DNA of 64,000 bases from Synechococcus sp. UW140 (lineage in GTDB: Bacteria; Cyanobacteriota; Cyanobacteriia; PCC-6307; Cyanobiaceae), in contig CAMCMT010000012.1 of NCBI GenBank assembly GCA_945875915.1, positions 1 through 64,000 on the forward strand, in the 5' to 3' direction. The notes below the pieces were generated by a model. The model saw nothing but the letters and a program-made list of their open reading frames with translations, did not search any database and had not been told where the DNA came from. Positions 38,814 through 48,628 of the stretch are shown here, piece after piece (position 1 is the first letter of the stretch; each line of letters opens with the position of its first letter). The translations under genes were made by a program, and so were the position numbers.

Positions 38814-39811
38814 TCGGCCAGCTCTAGGGCCCCCCAGCAGGCGTCTCCCCGGGGTTCCACCAACGTTGCTGCGGGCAGCGCCCGGGCCAGGCAGGCGCCA
38901 AAGCCCAGCTGCAGTTGATCGAGGTGCGTCAGGGCGCCGCCCACGCCACACACCTGCGGCGCGGCCAGCGCCAGGGCCCGGGCCACCCCCACCACCAGGC
39001 CAGCCAGGGCTGTGGCTGAAGTCTTGATTACGGCCCTGGCGTGGGGGTCGCCAGCCGCCGCTAGCTGATTCACCAGCGGCGCCAGGCGGGCAAAGCCGGC
39101 AGGGCCGAACTCCTGGGCCACCACCTGGGCTTTTACCTCCTGGGCGCTGTTGGCGCCGAGAGCGTGCCAGAGCTGGGAGCGCAGCTCGGTTTCGGCCAGG
39201 CGGCCATCGGCCATCTGCACGGCTAGGGCCAGGCCATCGCGGCCCAGGTCCATGGCCGAGCCGGCCCCATCAAGCAGCCAGCCCCAGCCGCCGCAGCGGT
39301 GCTCGCGGCCGCTGCCGTCCTGGCCCAGGGCGATGCAGCCGGTGCCGCTGATCACCAGGATGCCCGCGCCCCTGGCGTAGGCGCCGAGTAGGGCCGTGCG
39401 TTCATCGCCCGTCACGATCAGGCGCCCGGGCGGCAGGGCCAGGGCCGCGGCGGCCAGGGCTTGGCCCTGGTGTTGCACCGGGCTGCCGGTCTCGATGCCA
39501 CTGGCGCCGATCGCGGCGGCGGCCAGGGGGAGGTGGAGCCAGGCGCTGGGCAGCTGCTGGCGGGCCGCCGCCAGGCTGGTGGCCAGGGCCGCTTGGAAAC
39601 GCTCCGGCCCACCGGCTGCGGCCAGTTGACTGACACCGGGGCCTTCCCCTTCGGCGAGCACCTGGAAGGCCCCCGCCGAAGCAGGCTCATGGAGGCGAGG
39701 GGCACCAGGCGCCTGGGCCCAGGCCAGCAGGCAACGGGTATGGGTCTGGCCGGCATCAAAGCCCGCGAGCAGGTGCTGGTCCCCTGCCGGGGCCTTGGCT
39801 GGGCTTGGCAC
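38768..39811 (-). CDS. BadF/BadG/BcrA/BcrD-family kinase, N-acetylglucosamine kinase-like
   Basis: A 347-residue ASKHA-fold ATPase. The phosphate-1 motif is LLAGFDAGQTHTRCLLAW near residues 14-31, a central VTGDERTALLGAYA gives the ADDER/GDERTA-type segment, GILVISGTGCIALGQD holds phosphate-2 and CGVGGALTH the adenosine motif. Members of this family phosphorylate GlcNAc or related aminosugars or activate dehydratases; lack of cysteines for a cluster supports the kinase reading. Its 3' end overlaps glmM tail-to-tail by 46 bases, and an aminosugar-salvage role next to glmM is attractive but unproven. Confidence 0.85.
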   Translation of the reverse strand: MPSPAKAPAGDQHLLAGFDAGQTHTRCLLAWAQAPGAPRLHEPASAGAFQVLAEGEGPGVSQLAAAGGPERFQAALATSLAAARQQLPSAWLHLPLAAAAIGASGIETGSPVQHQGQALAAAALALPPGRLIVTGDERTALLGAYARGAGILVISGTGCIALGQDGSGREHRCGGWGWLLDGAGSAMDLGRDGLALAVQMADGRLAETELRSQLWHALGANSAQEVKAQVVAQEFGPAGFARLAPLVNQLAAAGDPHARAVIKTSATALAGLVVGVARALALAAPQVCGVGGALTHLDQLQLGFGACLARALPAATLVEPRGDACWGALELADQLAQEPLDQEPAGF

Positions 39812-39815
39812 GGGG

Positions 39816-41168
39816 CTAGGGGGCCTCGCTGGCTGGGTCGACCTGGGGGCCGGCGGCGCTGGGGACGCCGTTGCCGCTCACCGCCAGGGTGGCCAGGCAA
39901 AACCAGCCGGTGAGTTGGACTTCTGGCCGGAAGAAGATCGTGTCGGTGGCACCCTGGACGACCAGGCCCACGATTGCGGCCACGGCCGCCAGGGCCGGCA
40001 GGGCGAAGGGGCTTTCGCCCTTGAGCTGGGTCCAGCCGCTGCGCAGGCTGGCCAAAAGCAGCCCCAGGCCCGCCAGCAGCCCTGGTATTCCGCCCTCCAC
40101 AAGCAATTCCAAGGGCACCGAATAGGCGCTCAGGGCATTGAAACGGGGCTGCTGATAGAGCGGATAGATCAGGTTGAAGGCGGTGTTGCCCGGGCCGATG
40201 CCCAGCCAGGGCCGGTCCTGGATCATCGAGAGCGCCGCCATCCAAACATTGATGCGGAAGTTGTTGGAACTGTCCCCCCGGCCGGCCACCAGGCTCATGG
40301 CCCGGATGCGTAGCGGCTCGATTTGGGTCACGGCCACGACCAGCACCGCAGCGGCCCCGGCCACCAGGAGCAATGGGAATAGGCGGCGCCAGAGCACGGG
40401 CCAATGGCGGGTCTGGCGCAGCACCAGCAGCAGACCGATCGAGCCCAGGCCCGCCACCAGGCCCAGCCAGCCGCCGCGGCTGTAGCTGAGCACCAGGGCA
40501 GCGCTGCCCAGAACGAGGGCGCTGAGGGCATAGAGCCGCTCGGCCCAGCCGCGCCAGCGCAGAAAGGCCACCACCGCCAGGGGCAGGATCGGCAGCAGGT
40601 AGCCCGCTAGCAGGTTGGGGTTGTCCAGGGGGCCGTAGACCCGGATCGTGCCGTCGGCCACGGAGTTGGGGTCGGCCCAGCGGGCCAGTTCGCTGGTGTC
40701 GCCATAGAGCTGGCGGATGGCGATCACGGCGCTGGCCAGTTCCCCGGCCAGCAGGGCCGCCACGATGCGATCCCACCAGCGCGGCGCCTCGGCCAGCAGC
40801 TCACGCATCAGGGCGTAGACCCCGAGATAGCTGAGCAATTTGAACAGGCCATGGAGGGCCGCCTTAGGCACGGGGGAAAAGCCGGTGGCGACCAAGGCCA
40901 CGGCCAGGGCCACCAGGATCCAGACGCTGATCAGGCTCAGCCGGCCGCTGCTGGGGCGCGTTAGGGCGATCACGAGCCAGAGCAGGCCACACGAGAGGAT
41001 CAAAAGGCTGAGGCCGCCTCGGGTGACCAGGGGCAGGCCAGCCATCAGGGCGCAGAGCACCAGGCCCGCCAGGCTGGTCAGCCGGCTGGCCAGGGGTCCA
41101 TCGCTGCCGCGCGTCAGCAGGCCCTGCCAGCGCAGCAGCCAGGGGGTAGGGGCGGGAGCGGGGGTCAT
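39816..41168 (-). CDS. ictB: IctB-family membrane protein (O-antigen ligase superfamily)
   Basis: A 450-residue protein with about eleven helices and the Wzy_C-type core ([60 protein letters not shown]). I recognise the IctB family of cyanobacteria, once proposed as a bicarbonate transporter. By fold it belongs with O-antigen ligases, so a role in surface glycan assembly is equally possible. It overlaps the end of trmB by four bases and precedes the sugar-kinase gene closely, so trmB-ictB-kinase may form one transcript. Confidence 0.85.
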   Translation of the reverse strand: MTPAPAPTPWLLRWQGLLTRGSDGPLASRLTSLAGLVLCALMAGLPLVTRGGLSLLILSCGLLWLVIALTRPSSGRLSLISVWILVALAVALVATGFSPVPKAALHGLFKLLSYLGVYALMRELLAEAPRWWDRIVAALLAGELASAVIAIRQLYGDTSELARWADPNSVADGTIRVYGPLDNPNLLAGYLLPILPLAVVAFLRWRGWAERLYALSALVLGSAALVLSYSRGGWLGLVAGLGSIGLLLVLRQTRHWPVLWRRLFPLLLVAGAAAVLVVAVTQIEPLRIRAMSLVAGRGDSSNNFRINVWMAALSMIQDRPWLGIGPGNTAFNLIYPLYQQPRFNALSAYSVPLELLVEGGIPGLLAGLGLLLASLRSGWTQLKGESPFALPALAAVAAIVGLVVQGATDTIFFRPEVQLTGWFCLATLAVSGNGVPSAAGPQVDPASEAP

Positions 41169-41899
41169 GGGCTGCCGGGCGTTGCGGCCGGCTCGGGCGC
41201 CGGGGTCGTGGCCGGATTATCGACGCCCTCGGCCCCGTCTTCCAGGCTCTGGGGGCTGGGCACGGGCGCTTCGTTGCGCAGGTAAAGGACCCGGTAGACC
41301 GGCAGCCCCTGGCCCATCACCAGGCGTTCCCGTTCGGTGGCCACCGGTAGGGGGTTGGCCTGCCGCCAGGGCCGGGCGTCCGCCTCGGGCCTGGCAAAGC
41401 AACCGCTGGCTTCCACCACGGCCACCATCGGCTCAATCACGGCCAGCACGTCGCTTTGCAGAAACAGCTCACGCCCGGGGGCCAGGGCGCCGGCCAGGCT
41501 GCAGAGCAGGGCCGGTTGCAGCACCCGCCGTTTGTGGTGTTTGAGCTTGAACCAGGGGTCGGGGAACTGGATGGTCACCCGCTCGAGCAGTCCTGGCGGT
41601 AGGGCGGCCAACCAGGTTTCCAGGCTGATGTTGGCGTTGCAAAAAAGGTAGTGGAGGTTGGTCAACGCCAGCCGCTGGCGATCGGCTTCGGCGGCATCCA
41701 CCAGCGGCCGGCGGATCTCCACGCCCAGATGGTTGCTGCCTGCTTGCTGCTGGGCTAGGGCCAGCAAGAAGCGGCCGCGGGCGCAGCCGATGTCGAGCTG
41801 GATGGGCTGAGCTGGGTTGGCGAACAGTTCGCCGGGGGGGGGCAGGGACCGCTCCAGCTGGAAAAAGCGGCTGAGCGGATTGACGTGCTGACGAACCAT
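41165..41899 (-). CDS. trmB: tRNA (guanine-N7-)-methyltransferase
   Basis: TrmB makes m7G46 in the variable loop of tRNA. The 244-residue product has the SAM-binding [20 protein letters not shown] with [14 protein letters not shown], then the family signature [20 protein letters not shown]. The C-terminal ~35 residues are a Pro/Ala-rich extension. It begins seven bases past the FIST gene stop codon and overlaps ictB by four bases. Confidence 0.94.
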   Translation of the reverse strand: MVRQHVNPLSRFFQLERSLPPPGELFANPAQPIQLDIGCARGRFLLALAQQQAGSNHLGVEIRRPLVDAAEADRQRLALTNLHYLFCNANISLETWLAALPPGLLERVTIQFPDPWFKLKHHKRRVLQPALLCSLAGALAPGRELFLQSDVLAVIEPMVAVVEASGCFARPEADARPWRQANPLPVATERERLVMGQGLPVYRVLYLRNEAPVPSPQSLEDGAEGVDNPATTPAPEPAATPGSP

Positions 41900-41905
41900 G
41901 CCGGC

Positions 41906-43312
41906 TCAGGCAGGCGGATCGGAGGAGGTCCCAGCATCGCTTGCCCCTGGAGCCGGACTGGGCACCAGGAAGCCCCAGCTGGCCGTGTAGCCATGCAGAT
42001 GGGTGGTGCCGGCCACCGGGCCGATCTCGCCGTTGCAGAAGGCGCCGCTGATGGGCACGGCTGGAAACAGCCCCTGGCAGATGCCCACATCGCCGTCCGG
42101 GACGCCGTAGAGGCCCTTGCCTCGGCCGAGGCAGGCGAACAGAAGAGCCGCCAGGGGCTCGGGCCCGGTCAGGCTTTGTCGCTCCAGCAATTGGCGCAGC
42201 TCCTGGCGGGAGGTGGCGGCATCGCGCAACTGGAATTGCACCTGCTGGCCCAGCCGCAGCCGCTCGGCCACGGCGATGGCGCCGTTGCGGGGATCCACCC
42301 CCAGCAGGTTGCGCACTAGGAAGGCCGAGGGTTCGGAGCCGCTGAGTTGGACATTGCTGCGGCCCACCCCAAGGAAGAGAGAATGGCGCACCAGCTCCCG
42401 CTCGGCAGGGCTGAGGGTTTCGAGGATGGTCTGGAGGCAGGCCACGGGGGTGGCTTTTTTGCTGCCGTCCGTTAATTCCAGAATCACGTTGCGCTCGGAG
42501 CGCTCGACCGCAAACACCGGGCCAATCGGCCGGCAGCCCTGGGCGACCACCGGATCGAGCCGCCAGCGGCCGCCGATCAGGCAGCCCACGGCCCCCTCCA
42601 CCACCTGGTCATCGAAGAGTAGGGAGCCGCCGCTGGCGCTATGGGGGCTGGCAATGCCGCCCAGCTTGTCCACCTGGGGATAGGCGTAGTCCAGGCCGCT
42701 GATCAGGTCATTGATGTTGGGGCAGCCCGGGTCGATGAACAGCAGCATCGATGCGGCCAGGGCCGGGTCGGCCCCGACCCAGTCCAGCCAGGGCTGGGCC
42801 GAGCCATCAAGATCGGGTAGTTGCTTGGCATCGAGCAGGAAGGGCTGCAGCTCGGCGCCGGGGATTCGCAGCAGGGTTACGGCCAGGGCCGCCTGCTGTT
42901 CGATTTCGTGGGGGCTGCCATCGGCGCCGGTGCCCACCACGCCACCGCCGACGCAGCCGATCCAGTGGCGCGCCTTCAGGCTCTGGCGCAGCAGCGGCAG
43001 CAACCGGGGCAGGTCACTGGCGTAGGCGGTGGAGCAGAAGACCAGGGCCAGATCCGCCTCGCTACCGCCGCCACCGCCAGCCCAGCCGCCCGCTCCGGCG
43101 CCGGAGCGGAGCTCGCGACTCACCTCGGCGGCTGCCCCCTCGAGGGACACATTGTGGGAAAGGGCCGTGCGGCAACTGGCCGTCGGGGCTGCCCGCCGCA
43201 GCCACTGGTCTGGCCGCCAGGTGCCACCAGCCAGGGAGAAGCTTGGTTTGGATCGGGAGGCTTCGGGCTGGCCCCCTGGGAGCCCGCCAGGCCCAGAACC
43301 GTCAGACAACAT
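41906..43312 (-). CDS. FIST N/C domain protein
   Basis: About 468 residues from ATG 43312 (an upstream ATG at 43396 would add 28). The N-terminal FIST half includes LALVFCSTAYASDLPRLLPL, HWIGCVGGGVVGTG and MLLFIDPGCPNINDLISGLD; the C-terminal half includes GLYGVPDGDVGICQGLFPAV then PISGAFCNGEIGPVAGTTHL. FIST domains are thought to bind small ligands, perhaps amino acids, and often precede signalling domains, but here they stand alone. It heads a minus-strand run with trmB and ictB, and diverges from the DUF3177 gene. Confidence 0.88.
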   Translation of the reverse strand: MLSDGSGPGGLPGGQPEASRSKPSFSLAGGTWRPDQWLRRAAPTASCRTALSHNVSLEGAAAEVSRELRSGAGAGGWAGGGGGSEADLALVFCSTAYASDLPRLLPLLRQSLKARHWIGCVGGGVVGTGADGSPHEIEQQAALAVTLLRIPGAELQPFLLDAKQLPDLDGSAQPWLDWVGADPALAASMLLFIDPGCPNINDLISGLDYAYPQVDKLGGIASPHSASGGSLLFDDQVVEGAVGCLIGGRWRLDPVVAQGCRPIGPVFAVERSERNVILELTDGSKKATPVACLQTILETLSPAERELVRHSLFLGVGRSNVQLSGSEPSAFLVRNLLGVDPRNGAIAVAERLRLGQQVQFQLRDAATSRQELRQLLERQSLTGPEPLAALLFACLGRGKGLYGVPDGDVGICQGLFPAVPISGAFCNGEIGPVAGTTHLHGYTASWGFLVPSPAPGASDAGTSSDPPA

Positions 43313-43440
43313 TTCACCCGGCGGTCGCCCGCCCGGCAGGACCTTGCCAAGGAGGAGTCTTCCGGGCAGCCAGGGGAAGGGGGAGGGGCCAGCCATGGCC
43401 GGACCCTACTGCTGCCAAGGCAGGCGCCGGGCCACGGATA

Positions 43441-44079
43441 ATGGCGGAACCCCGACCACCGTCCGTGCAGGATTTGCTCTATCGCAGCCTGGTGTGGCTG
43501 GACTATCGCCTGGCGGCGATGTTCAGCTTCGGCCTGCCCCTGGTGTTGTTGATCTGGGCCGCGCTCCGGCGCGATGGCGCCATGGTGCGGTTGCTCACCA
43601 TTTACTGGAAGGTGGCGAGCCTGCTGGTTATTACGGCCCTGCTTTTCACCGATGGGCGCCCCCTGGGCTACCTGCTGGCGGGCGCGGCCCAGCTGCTGGT
43701 GGTGGCGTCGTTGTGGTTCTGGGTGGATCTCAATGAGGAGCTGGCCGACCAGCCCCCCTGGCGGCCCCTGCCCTTCACCCTGCGGGCCTGGCGCTGGGGG
43801 GCCACCGCCTTTGGCCTGCTGGGCGCCGCCCTCAGTGCCACGGCCTTCGGCTGCTTCACAGGGCCCGTGACCCGGCCTTTTTGTGCCGTTTGGCTCGAAG
43901 CGCCCCGGGGCCTCAACCTGCATGTCGACCGGCTCTTCTCGTTCCTGTTTGGCGGCGCCTGGACCAACACCATCGCGGCCTTTGTGGGCTACCTAGCCCT
44001 GGTGGGCTTTGTGGTGGGCTTCCTGCAGTGGCTACTGGTGCGCCTGCCCAAGCAGGGCCGGGTTGCGGGCGGCTTCTAA
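43441..44079 (+). CDS. DUF3177 family membrane protein
   Basis: A 212-residue integral membrane protein. Hydrophobic segments lie at about residues 26-42, 55-72, 78-95, 118-138 and 180-203. I recognise the DUF3177 family of cyanobacteria, function unknown. Useful blocks are LYRSLVWLDYRLAAMFSFGL, FTDGRPLGYLLAGAAQLLVV and HVDRLFSFLFGGAWTNTIAA. The frame is open far upstream (42751), antisense to the FIST gene, but the sensible start is ATG 43441. The 113-residue gene follows 5 bases after its stop. Confidence 0.82.
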   Translation: MAEPRPPSVQDLLYRSLVWLDYRLAAMFSFGLPLVLLIWAALRRDGAMVRLLTIYWKVASLLVITALLFTDGRPLGYLLAGAAQLLVVASLWFWVDLNEELADQPPWRPLPFTLRAWRWGATAFGLLGAALSATAFGCFTGPVTRPFCAVWLEAPRGLNLHVDRLFSFLFGGAWTNTIAAFVGYLALVGFVVGFLQWLLVRLPKQGRVAGGF

Positions 44080-44084
44080 ATCCC

Positions 44085-44426
44085 ATGGCTGCTGTGGCCG
44101 TGGCCGCCCTGCTTGCGGCCCTTGAAGCGATCAGCCGCGACCGGCCCGATCGGGTGCTGCGTCTCATGGGCGAGCTGCCCAGCCCTGAAGGGTCTGGCCT
44201 AGGGCCCGAGCGGTTAGCCGAGCCCTTTGAACTGCTGATCTTCCGGGGTTTCTCCAGCAGCCTTAGCCACCCCACCGGTTTCGATCCCGACCAGCCGGCC
44301 CTGCCGGCCACGGCCAAGATCGAGGCCGCCGAATTGCTGCACGGCCCCCTCAACCCCAGCCAGGAGCAACGGTTGGCTGGCCCGGTAGCAGCGGAGCACT
44401 TCCTCGATCCTGCGGCCTGGCTGTGA
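44085..44426 (+). CDS. Conserved cyanobacterial protein of unknown function
   Basis: A 113-residue soluble protein: AAVAVAALLAALEAISRDRP, then VLRLMGELPSPEG, then AEPFELLIFRGFSSSLSHPT and PATAKIEAAELLHGPLNPSQ. This pattern recalls a short conserved family shared with plastids (possibly DUF7734), but I am not sure of the name. The frame is open upstream inside DUF3177; ATG 44085 comes five bases after that gene's stop, so the two are probably co-transcribed. It converges on ileS. Confidence 0.7.
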   Translation: MAAVAVAALLAALEAISRDRPDRVLRLMGELPSPEGSGLGPERLAEPFELLIFRGFSSSLSHPTGFDPDQPALPATAKIEAAELLHGPLNPSQEQRLAGPVAAEHFLDPAAWL

Positions 44427-44478
44427 GGTCGGCTTGGGGTGCAGGCTGATAGAACCCCGCCGATGCCGTCCCTTGGGT

Positions 44479-47400
44479 TCAGCCTTCCAGGGTGCTGCGG
44501 CAACGGCCGCAGATCTGGCCGGCCGCCGTGGCGCTGAGCTGGTGCTCGGCCACATCGCTTTCGTAGTGCCAGCAGCGCTCACATTTGCTGCCCTCGGCCC
44601 GGGAAATGCGCACGGTCACGCCGTTGTCGATGGCCTCGGCCAGCAGGGCCGCCGGCGCCTCGTCGCCGAACTGCACCGCTGAGACCAGCAACCAGTCGGC
44701 CAGGTTGTCGACGCTGGCGTGGGGGCTGGCCTCCAGCAGGGCCAGGGCCTGGCGCAGGGCGGCCGTGCCTTCGCCCGGGGCGAGCTCCAGCTGCACCTGG
44801 GCTTCCAGGGAGGCACCGATGCCGATGCCGGGCGAGGTCCCGGAGCCGGCGGCCGCCTTGCCCCCTTGCTTGCGGCAGGCCTCCAGCTGGCGATTCACCT
44901 GGGCCCGCAAGACCAGGACCTCGCCAAGTGGTGCCTCCAAGCTGGTGTCGCGCCAGCTCTCTGGCACGGTTGGCCAGCCCCGCTCAAACACCGAGGCCTC
45001 GGCCACCGGATAGGGCAGGTTCTGCCAGATGTCTTCCGCCATGTGACACAACACCGGCGCGATCAGCCCGGCTAGCCGCTCCACCACCAGGGCCAGCACG
45101 GTTTGGCAGCTGCGGCGCCGGAAGGAGGCGGCGCCGCTCACATAGAGGCGATCCTTGGCGATATCGAGATACACATTCGAGAGATCCACCACGCAGAAGT
45201 TCTGTAGGGCCTGGAAGAAGCGATAGAACTCATAACTCTCGAAATCGGCCTGCACCCCATCGATCAGGGCGGCGGTGCGCTGGAGCATCCAGCGATCGAG
45301 CAGGGGCAGCTCGGCGATCGCGATGGCATGGCCCCCCTCGGCCTGGGGACGGGGATCGAAATCGTGCAGGTTGCCAAGCAGGTAGCGGGCCGTGTTGCGC
45401 ACCTTGCGGTACACATCGGCCAGCTGTTTGACGATCCCCGGTCCTAGGGGCACATCGGCGGAATAGTCCACCGAACTCACCCACAGGCGCAGCACATCGG
45501 CGCCGTAGGCCGGCTCCTGTTTCTCGTTTTTGCCGCCCTCCACCAGGATCGCCGGATCCACCACATTGCCGAGGGATTTGCTCATCTTGCGGCCCTTTTC
45601 ATCGAGCACGAAGCCATGGGTGAGCACCCGCTTGTAAGGCGCCTGGCCATTCACGGCCACCGAGGTGAGCAGGCTGCTCTGGAACCAGCCCCGGTGTTGG
45701 TCGGAGCCTTCCAAATAGAGGTCGGCCGGATAGGCGGCCCGGGCGGTGTGGCTGGCGCTGCTGCCCGCACATGGAGCCGCCAACGCCCCGTCGGCAGACG
45801 CCGGGCCAGCGGGGTTGACCCCCTGATCTGCCTGGCCGGTTTGGGCCGATGGGTTCAAGCCTCCCAGCACCCCCGCCCAGGAGGAGCCGGAGTCGAACCA
45901 CACGTCCATGGTGTCGGTGCCCTTGCGCCAATGGTGGGCCTGGTCGGCGTAGGCGGGCGGCAGCAGGCCGGCTTCCTCCCGTAGCCACCACACATCGGAG
46001 CCGTGCTCGGCGATCAGGGCCTGGATGTGGGCCAGGGTGTCGGCGTTGACGAGCACCTCGCTGGTTTGGCGGTGATAGAAGACCGGGATCGGTAGCCCCC
46101 AGGTGCGCTGGCGCGAGATGCACCAGTCGCCGCGATCACGCACCATCGCCTCGATCCGGTTCTGGCCGCTTTCCGGGGTCCAGGTCACTGTTTCAATTGC
46201 GGCCAGGGCCTGGGCCCGGAAGCCTTCCACGGAGGCAAACCACTGCTCCGTGGCCCGGAAGATCGTTGGTTTTTTGGTGCGCCAGTCGTAGGGATAGCGG
46301 TGGGCGTAGCGCTGTTCAGCTAGCAGGGCGCCTGCCTCTTGGAGGGCGGCGATGATCGCCCCGTTGGCGTCCTTGAGCACGTTGGTGCCGGCAAACGGGC
46401 CCGCTTCGGCGGTGAGGTTGCCGGCCTCATCGACGGGACAGAGCACGGGCAGGCCGTATGTCTTGCCGGTGTTGAAGTCGTCCACGCCATGGCCGGGGGC
46501 GGTGTGGACTAGCCCTGTGCCCGTTTCGGTGGTGATGTAGTCGCCGCCCAGCACCACCGGGCTGCGGCGCTCAAACAGGGGGTGTTGGTAGGCGATGCCT
46601 TCCAGCTCGCTGCCCTTGAGGGTCAGCACCGGTTCGAGGCCCAGGCCCAAGCTGGTTTCCAGGCTGGTGATCAGTTCGCTGGCTACCAGCAGGTGGCTGG
46701 GGCGGGCGCTCGGGGCTGCCTCGGGCCCTGCGCTGGCTGCGGCTGGGGCTAGGGCCTCGGCTGGGGCTGCGGGCGGAACGCTGACGCGACAGATGGCGTA
46801 ATCGAGGCTGCCGTTCACCGACACCGCCAGGTTGGCCGGCAGGGTCCAGGGGGTAGTGGTCCAGATCGCCACCGCTAGCCCGCCCGGGGCCGTAGCGGTG
46901 GCCTGGGGCAAGCCCGTGGCGGCGAGCTTGGTGGCCAGGGCCTCCGGCAGCTCGCGCACGGCAAAGGCCACGTAGACGCTCGGGGAGGTGTGGCCGTCCG
47001 GGTATTCCAGTTCGGCCTCGGCCAGGGCCGTGCGCGAGCTGGGGCTCCAATGCACGGGCTTGAGGCCCCGGTAGATGTGGCCGGCCAGCACCATCTGGCC
47101 AAACACCCCGATCTGGGCGGCCTCGTAGTCCTTATTCAAGGTGAGGTAGGGCTGGTCCCAGTCGGCCCAGATGCCCCAGCGGCGAAAACCCGTTTTCTGG
47201 CCCTCCACCTGCTCGAGGGCATAGGCGTGGGCCTTTTGGCGCAGGCTGATCGGGGTTAGGGCCTGGCGCTCGCTGCTGCTGAGCGCCTGCAACACCTTCA
47301 GTTCGATCGGCAGGCCGTGGCAATCCCAGCCCGGGATGAACCGGGCCCGCTTGCCCTGGAGCAGGGCGTATTTATTAATGATGTCCTTGAGGATCTTGTT

Positions 47401-47634
47401 GAGGGCGTGGCCCACATGCAGGGCCCCGTTGGCGTAAGGCGGGCCGTCGTGGAGGGTGAAGCGCTCGCGCTCCGGGGCCTGGCTGAGCCGCTCGTAGAGG
47501 CGCTGCTCCACCCAGAAGCCCTGGATTTCCGGCTCCCGCTGCTTGGCGTTCGCCCGCATGTTGAAGGGGGTCTGCAGCAGGTTGAGCGTGTCCTTGTAGG
47601 AGGCCGGACTCGCGGGTACTTCACTAGCGGTCAC
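44479..47634 (-). CDS. ileS: Isoleucyl-tRNA synthetase
   Basis: A 1051-residue class I synthetase charging tRNA-Ile. The HIGH-type motif is in YANGALHVGHALNK, the KMSKS motif in EKGRKMSKSLGNVVDPAI, and the editing domain includes WTTTPWTLPANLAV. The C-terminal zinc finger is CERCWHYESDVAEHQL followed by ICGRC. The start is GTG. An Ala/Gly/Pro-rich insertion of about 40 residues, including NPSAQTGQADQGVNPAGPAS, lies between the GSSWAGVLGG and YLEGSDQHRGWFQ motifs; a second Ala-rich one lies in the editing domain. These look lineage-specific and need not harm activity. Confidence 0.96.
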   Translation of the reverse strand: MTASEVPASPASYKDTLNLLQTPFNMRANAKQREPEIQGFWVEQRLYERLSQAPERERFTLHDGPPYANGALHVGHALNKILKDIINKYALLQGKRARFIPGWDCHGLPIELKVLQALSSSERQALTPISLRQKAHAYALEQVEGQKTGFRRWGIWADWDQPYLTLNKDYEAAQIGVFGQMVLAGHIYRGLKPVHWSPSSRTALAEAELEYPDGHTSPSVYVAFAVRELPEALATKLAATGLPQATATAPGGLAVAIWTTTPWTLPANLAVSVNGSLDYAICRVSVPPAAPAEALAPAAASAGPEAAPSARPSHLLVASELITSLETSLGLGLEPVLTLKGSELEGIAYQHPLFERRSPVVLGGDYITTETGTGLVHTAPGHGVDDFNTGKTYGLPVLCPVDEAGNLTAEAGPFAGTNVLKDANGAIIAALQEAGALLAEQRYAHRYPYDWRTKKPTIFRATEQWFASVEGFRAQALAAIETVTWTPESGQNRIEAMVRDRGDWCISRQRTWGLPIPVFYHRQTSEVLVNADTLAHIQALIAEHGSDVWWLREEAGLLPPAYADQAHHWRKGTDTMDVWFDSGSSWAGVLGGLNPSAQTGQADQGVNPAGPASADGALAAPCAGSSASHTARAAYPADLYLEGSDQHRGWFQSSLLTSVAVNGQAPYKRVLTHGFVLDEKGRKMSKSLGNVVDPAILVEGGKNEKQEPAYGADVLRLWVSSVDYSADVPLGPGIVKQLADVYRKVRNTARYLLGNLHDFDPRPQAEGGHAIAIAELPLLDRWMLQRTAALIDGVQADFESYEFYRFFQALQNFCVVDLSNVYLDIAKDRLYVSGAASFRRRSCQTVLALVVERLAGLIAPVLCHMAEDIWQNLPYPVAEASVFERGWPTVPESWRDTSLEAPLGEVLVLRAQVNRQLEACRKQGGKAAAGSGTSPGIGIGASLEAQVQLELAPGEGTAALRQALALLEASPHASVDNLADWLLVSAVQFGDEAPAALLAEAIDNGVTVRISRAEGSKCERCWHYESDVAEHQLSATAAGQICGRCRSTLEG

Positions 47635-47658
47635 GTCGCCTGGGGCAGGTAGGCCCGA

Positions 47659-48480
47659 TTATCCAGCCTCGTTGCGGGGCTCGGTGGCGGCAGCCTCTGC
47701 CGGCTCCTGGAGGGGGATCGGGCTGGTCAAGCTGGTCAGGGCCGTCTGGTTGGCGACTGAAGCCTGTGGCGGCGCTGGCTCGGCGACGGCCTGGGCAGGC
47801 AGGGGCGCCTCTCGCCAAGCGGCGTCCACTAAGGCCTCGATCTCGGCGAAGGAGCTCACCTCGATCACGGGGGTTTCGGACGTCCCTGGGGCGACAGCCG
47901 CCGGGTCTAGATCGCCGTCACCCCTTGGGTGGGCGCTGGTCTCGGGGCTGGCCTGGATGCCTGCTGGACTGGCGGCTTCATCACCGGCTTCGCCGTTGGC
48001 TTCGGGCCGCACCCACCGCTTGCTCTGGCCGCCGGTCTTGGCTTTCCTCTTGCTGTTGCCGTTTCCCTTTAAGGCGGGTTGGGTGGTTGCTGGGGCCTGG
48101 GCCGGGCGGGCTAGAAGGCCCGAGAGGCTTTCGCTCGCCATCCCTTGCAGGGCCCCCAGGCTGGCCAGCACTTGGCCGAAGGCCGTGCGCCAGTGGGCGC
48201 CGGAGCCCAGTCGCTGCTGTTCCTCCGGCGTGAGGGCCCGCCAGCGTTGCTGGCCTACCTCACTCCCCAGCCTGCCGATCAGCAAGCTGCCGCAGAGCAC
48301 CGCCACCATCGGCGAGCCGCCCAGCCGGTCCGAGCTGGTCACGAGCACCAGGCCTAGCAGAAGCAACACGGCCCCCCAGACGGCATCGCGGGCCCGGCTC
48401 AGTTCGGGGGTGAGCAGGGGCACCAGCAACACCACTAGCCCCAGCAGCAGGGCCAGGCTTCCCCCCAGGGTGGCGAACAT
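47659..48480 (-). CDS. Ycf66-like membrane protein
   Basis: About 273 residues from ATG 48480; a GTG at 48528 would add 16. Three hydrophobic segments at the N-terminus (FATLGGSLALLLGLVVLLVP, DAVWGAVLLLLGLVLVTSSD, SPMVAVLCGSLLIGRL) are followed by EVGQQRWRALTPEEQQRLGS. The rest is an acidic, Ala/Pro-rich and probably disordered tail. The N-terminal part recalls Ycf66 of cyanobacteria and plastids, whose role is unknown; that assignment is moderate. It lies just upstream of ileS on the same strand with about 25 bases between. Confidence 0.65.
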   Translation of the reverse strand: MFATLGGSLALLLGLVVLLVPLLTPELSRARDAVWGAVLLLLGLVLVTSSDRLGGSPMVAVLCGSLLIGRLGSEVGQQRWRALTPEEQQRLGSGAHWRTAFGQVLASLGALQGMASESLSGLLARPAQAPATTQPALKGNGNSKRKAKTGGQSKRWVRPEANGEAGDEAASPAGIQASPETSAHPRGDGDLDPAAVAPGTSETPVIEVSSFAEIEALVDAAWREAPLPAQAVAEPAPPQASVANQTALTSLTSPIPLQEPAEAAATEPRNEAG

Positions 48481-48546
48481 GGTGAGCGGCTCGGTGGTGG
48501 CCCCATTCTGGGCAATCTCTGGGGTCACTCCGTACAGTCAGCTCCT

Positions 48547-48628
48547 GCCCACCTGGCGGAATTGGTAGACGCGCTGGTTTTAGGTACCAGTGGCTTCGGT
48601 CGTGGGGGTTCAAGTCCCCCGGTGGGCA
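48547..48628 (+). tRNA. trnL-TAG: tRNA-Leu (anticodon TAG)
   Basis: A class II tRNA of 82 bases. The acceptor GCCCACC pairs with GGTGGGC, discriminator A. The anticodon arm is CTGGT-TTTAGGT-ACCAG with anticodon TAG, reading CTN leucine codons. A short variable arm (GGCTTCGGTC region) precedes the T-arm GGGGGTTCAAGTCCCCC. CCA is not encoded. It diverges from the Ycf66-like gene and precedes crtR. Confidence 0.96.
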
